Below, one piece after another: positions 6,496 to 7,322 of a DNA stretch of 7,322 nt. The notes under the pieces are model-generated. The model ran no database searches and was not told the DNA's origin. It saw only the letters and a program-made list of their open reading frames with translations. A program made the position numbers and the translations under genes. This DNA comes from Actinomycetes bacterium (GTDB lineage Bacteria > Actinomycetota > Acidimicrobiia > Acidimicrobiales > Acidimicrobiaceae): assembly GCA_021823045.1 (NCBI GenBank), contig JAKAPB010000085.1, positions 1-7,322 of the forward strand. The letters run 5' to 3'. Position 1 is the stretch's first letter. Every line of letters starts with the position of its first letter.

Positions 6496-7322
6496 TTTTC
6501 TAAGATCCCCCACCCTCTAAGCCATTTTAGTATCAGCGAGGCTGCGGAGGCTGGATCGGTCTCTACAATCTCTCTATGGAGTTGGGCGCCGCCGATTCCG
6601 AGTATCGAAGATAATTTTTCGAACTCGTTTTTTCCCGCTGGAGGAGCGAGGTGACCAGATGGGATCCTGAAGGGTATCGTCCTTACCCCCCCTCCGGGTT
6701 TGGTGTACCCGACCTGACCCGATCCTATATATACAAATTCAAAGATGCGCTCTTCTAGGGATAGGGCTTTAGTGAGTGGGGACCTCTTGGGAATCGGCTT
6801 GGTAGCTTCAAAGCAGACAACCGCCCGATCTGCGATCTCTGACTCTTCGTAATGGCCATTGAAACAATGTCTACTCGCAAGGATCCTTTTCTGTCCGGAT
6901 CCGTCGTGAGATTCTATCTGATGTGCCGATGAAATTAGAGGTAACTTGAGCTTTGCCGCCAGCTCGATGGGGGCAAGCGAATCCTGGTGACCAGATGGTG
7001 AACCACCCGTGAAGATGAGCCGGCTGGCTAACTTCTCGACCAGTGCTGAGGTAGCTTCGATGCGGGAGGTTCCAAGGCTATTTGGGATCCATACGGCATA
7101 GTCGGCACCCAGGTCGATCGATTCCAAGAGGGCATAAGTCGAACAAGCTGAGCAGCAGCTGGTGGAAATGACATAGAGGCCAAGAGAGTCCGCAAGCTTC
7201 CTGGCGAAATACAGTGCGGCGAGTTCGGTGGGGGTGGGACCCTGGTGCGTCGCGGCGAGAACCCCGTTTGAGTTATAGATCGGCTCGCTTGCAGAGATCA
7301 AAACGACTAGGCACTTGGTCTC
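6492..7322 (-). CDS. electron transfer flavoprotein beta-like subunit, probably mycofactocin-associated (5' partial)
   Basis: At least 276 residues are visible, and the frame stays open to the right edge, so the true start lies outside. A TTG at 7301 could be read as a start, but it falls inside a hydrophobic strand (KCLVVLISASEP) typical of the first beta strand of ETF beta. Recognisable ETF-domain features, numbered from the first in-window codon, are LGADYAVWIP (71-80), IFTGGSPSGHQD (103-114), LAAKLKLPLISS (121-132) and a glycine-containing VYIGSGQVGY segment (197-206). ETF beta normally pairs with an FAD-binding alpha subunit and moves electrons from dehydrogenases to the respiratory chain. 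The direct coupling to mftE suggests a mycofactocin-associated ETF, a group I recall from database annotation. Odd: an SCCSAC cluster (55-60) just before LGAD. The alpha partner is not in the window. Confidence 0.78.
   Translation of the reverse strand, partial: ETKCLVVLISASEPIYNSNGVLAATHQGPTPTELAALYFARKLADSLGLYVISTSCCSACSTYALLESIDLGADYAVWIPNSLGTSRIEATSALVEKLASRLIFTGGSPSGHQDSLAPIELAAKLKLPLISSAHQIESHDGSGQKRILASRHCFNGHYEESEIADRAVVCFEATKPIPKRSPLTKALSLEERIFEFVYIGSGQVGYTKPGGGVRTIPFRIPSGHLAPPAGKNEFEKLSSILGIGGAQLHREIVETDPASAASLILKWLRGWGILEK

Noticed and set aside
6496..6513. GTG 6513 as the mftE start
   Set aside because: It would overlap the ETF-like gene by 22 bases and has no well-placed ribosome site; ATG 6495 gives an ATGA overlap and keeps all motifs.
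7299..7301. TTG 7301 as the true start of the ETF-like gene
   Set aside because: The frame is open to the window edge and upstream residues extend a hydrophobic first strand, so the gene is better called 5' partial.
1..7322. CRISPR array, insertion sequence, prophage or toxin-antitoxin system
   Set aside because: No regularly spaced long repeats, terminal inverted repeats, transposase, phage or small paired genes were seen.

Overview
The window looks like a chromosomal segment of an actinobacterium. The strongest reasons are a clear bacterial proteasome activator (Bpa/PafE), which belongs to bacteria carrying a 20S proteasome, and part of a mycofactocin locus. Base composition looks close to balanced by eye, unlike high-GC Streptomyces or Mycobacterium, and GTG/TTG starts occur. 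A moderate-GC lineage such as Acidimicrobiia would fit, but that is an inference from general knowledge and was not tested.

Left part, plus strand: about 260 bases with no confident gene but several short inverted repeats are followed by an alkaline-phosphatase-superfamily phosphodiesterase (262-1476). A 96-base gap carrying four TCTAA repeats precedes bpa (1573-2046). Then come rpiB, ribose-5-phosphate isomerase B (2052-2522), and, with no gap, a putatively exported or membrane-anchored alpha/beta hydrolase (2523-3602). bpa, rpiB and the hydrolase are packed like an operon. After 84 bases a compact amidase-signature enzyme (3687-4910, TTG start) ends the plus-strand block.

Right part, minus strand, convergent with the amidase: three tightly packed genes are read from the right edge leftward. 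They are an electron-transfer-flavoprotein beta-like protein (partial at the window edge), mftE (mycofactocin creatininase-family peptidase) and a mycofactocin-type short-chain dehydrogenase. The ETF-like gene and mftE overlap by ATGA, and the SDR begins one base after mftE stops. Together they suggest a mycofactocin biosynthesis and usage operon: MftE removes the C-terminal dipeptide of the modified precursor, the SDR oxidises an alcohol with a bound NAD recycled by mycofactocin, and the ETF-like protein could pass electrons on towards respiration. The precursor mftA, mftB, the radical-SAM enzyme mftC, mftD and an ETF alpha partner are not in the window and would be expected beyond the right edge.

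No tRNA, rRNA, CRISPR array, insertion sequence or phage gene was seen. The most interesting part is the ETF-linked mycofactocin operon. The most interesting non-coding signal is the TCTAA repeat cluster in front of bpa.
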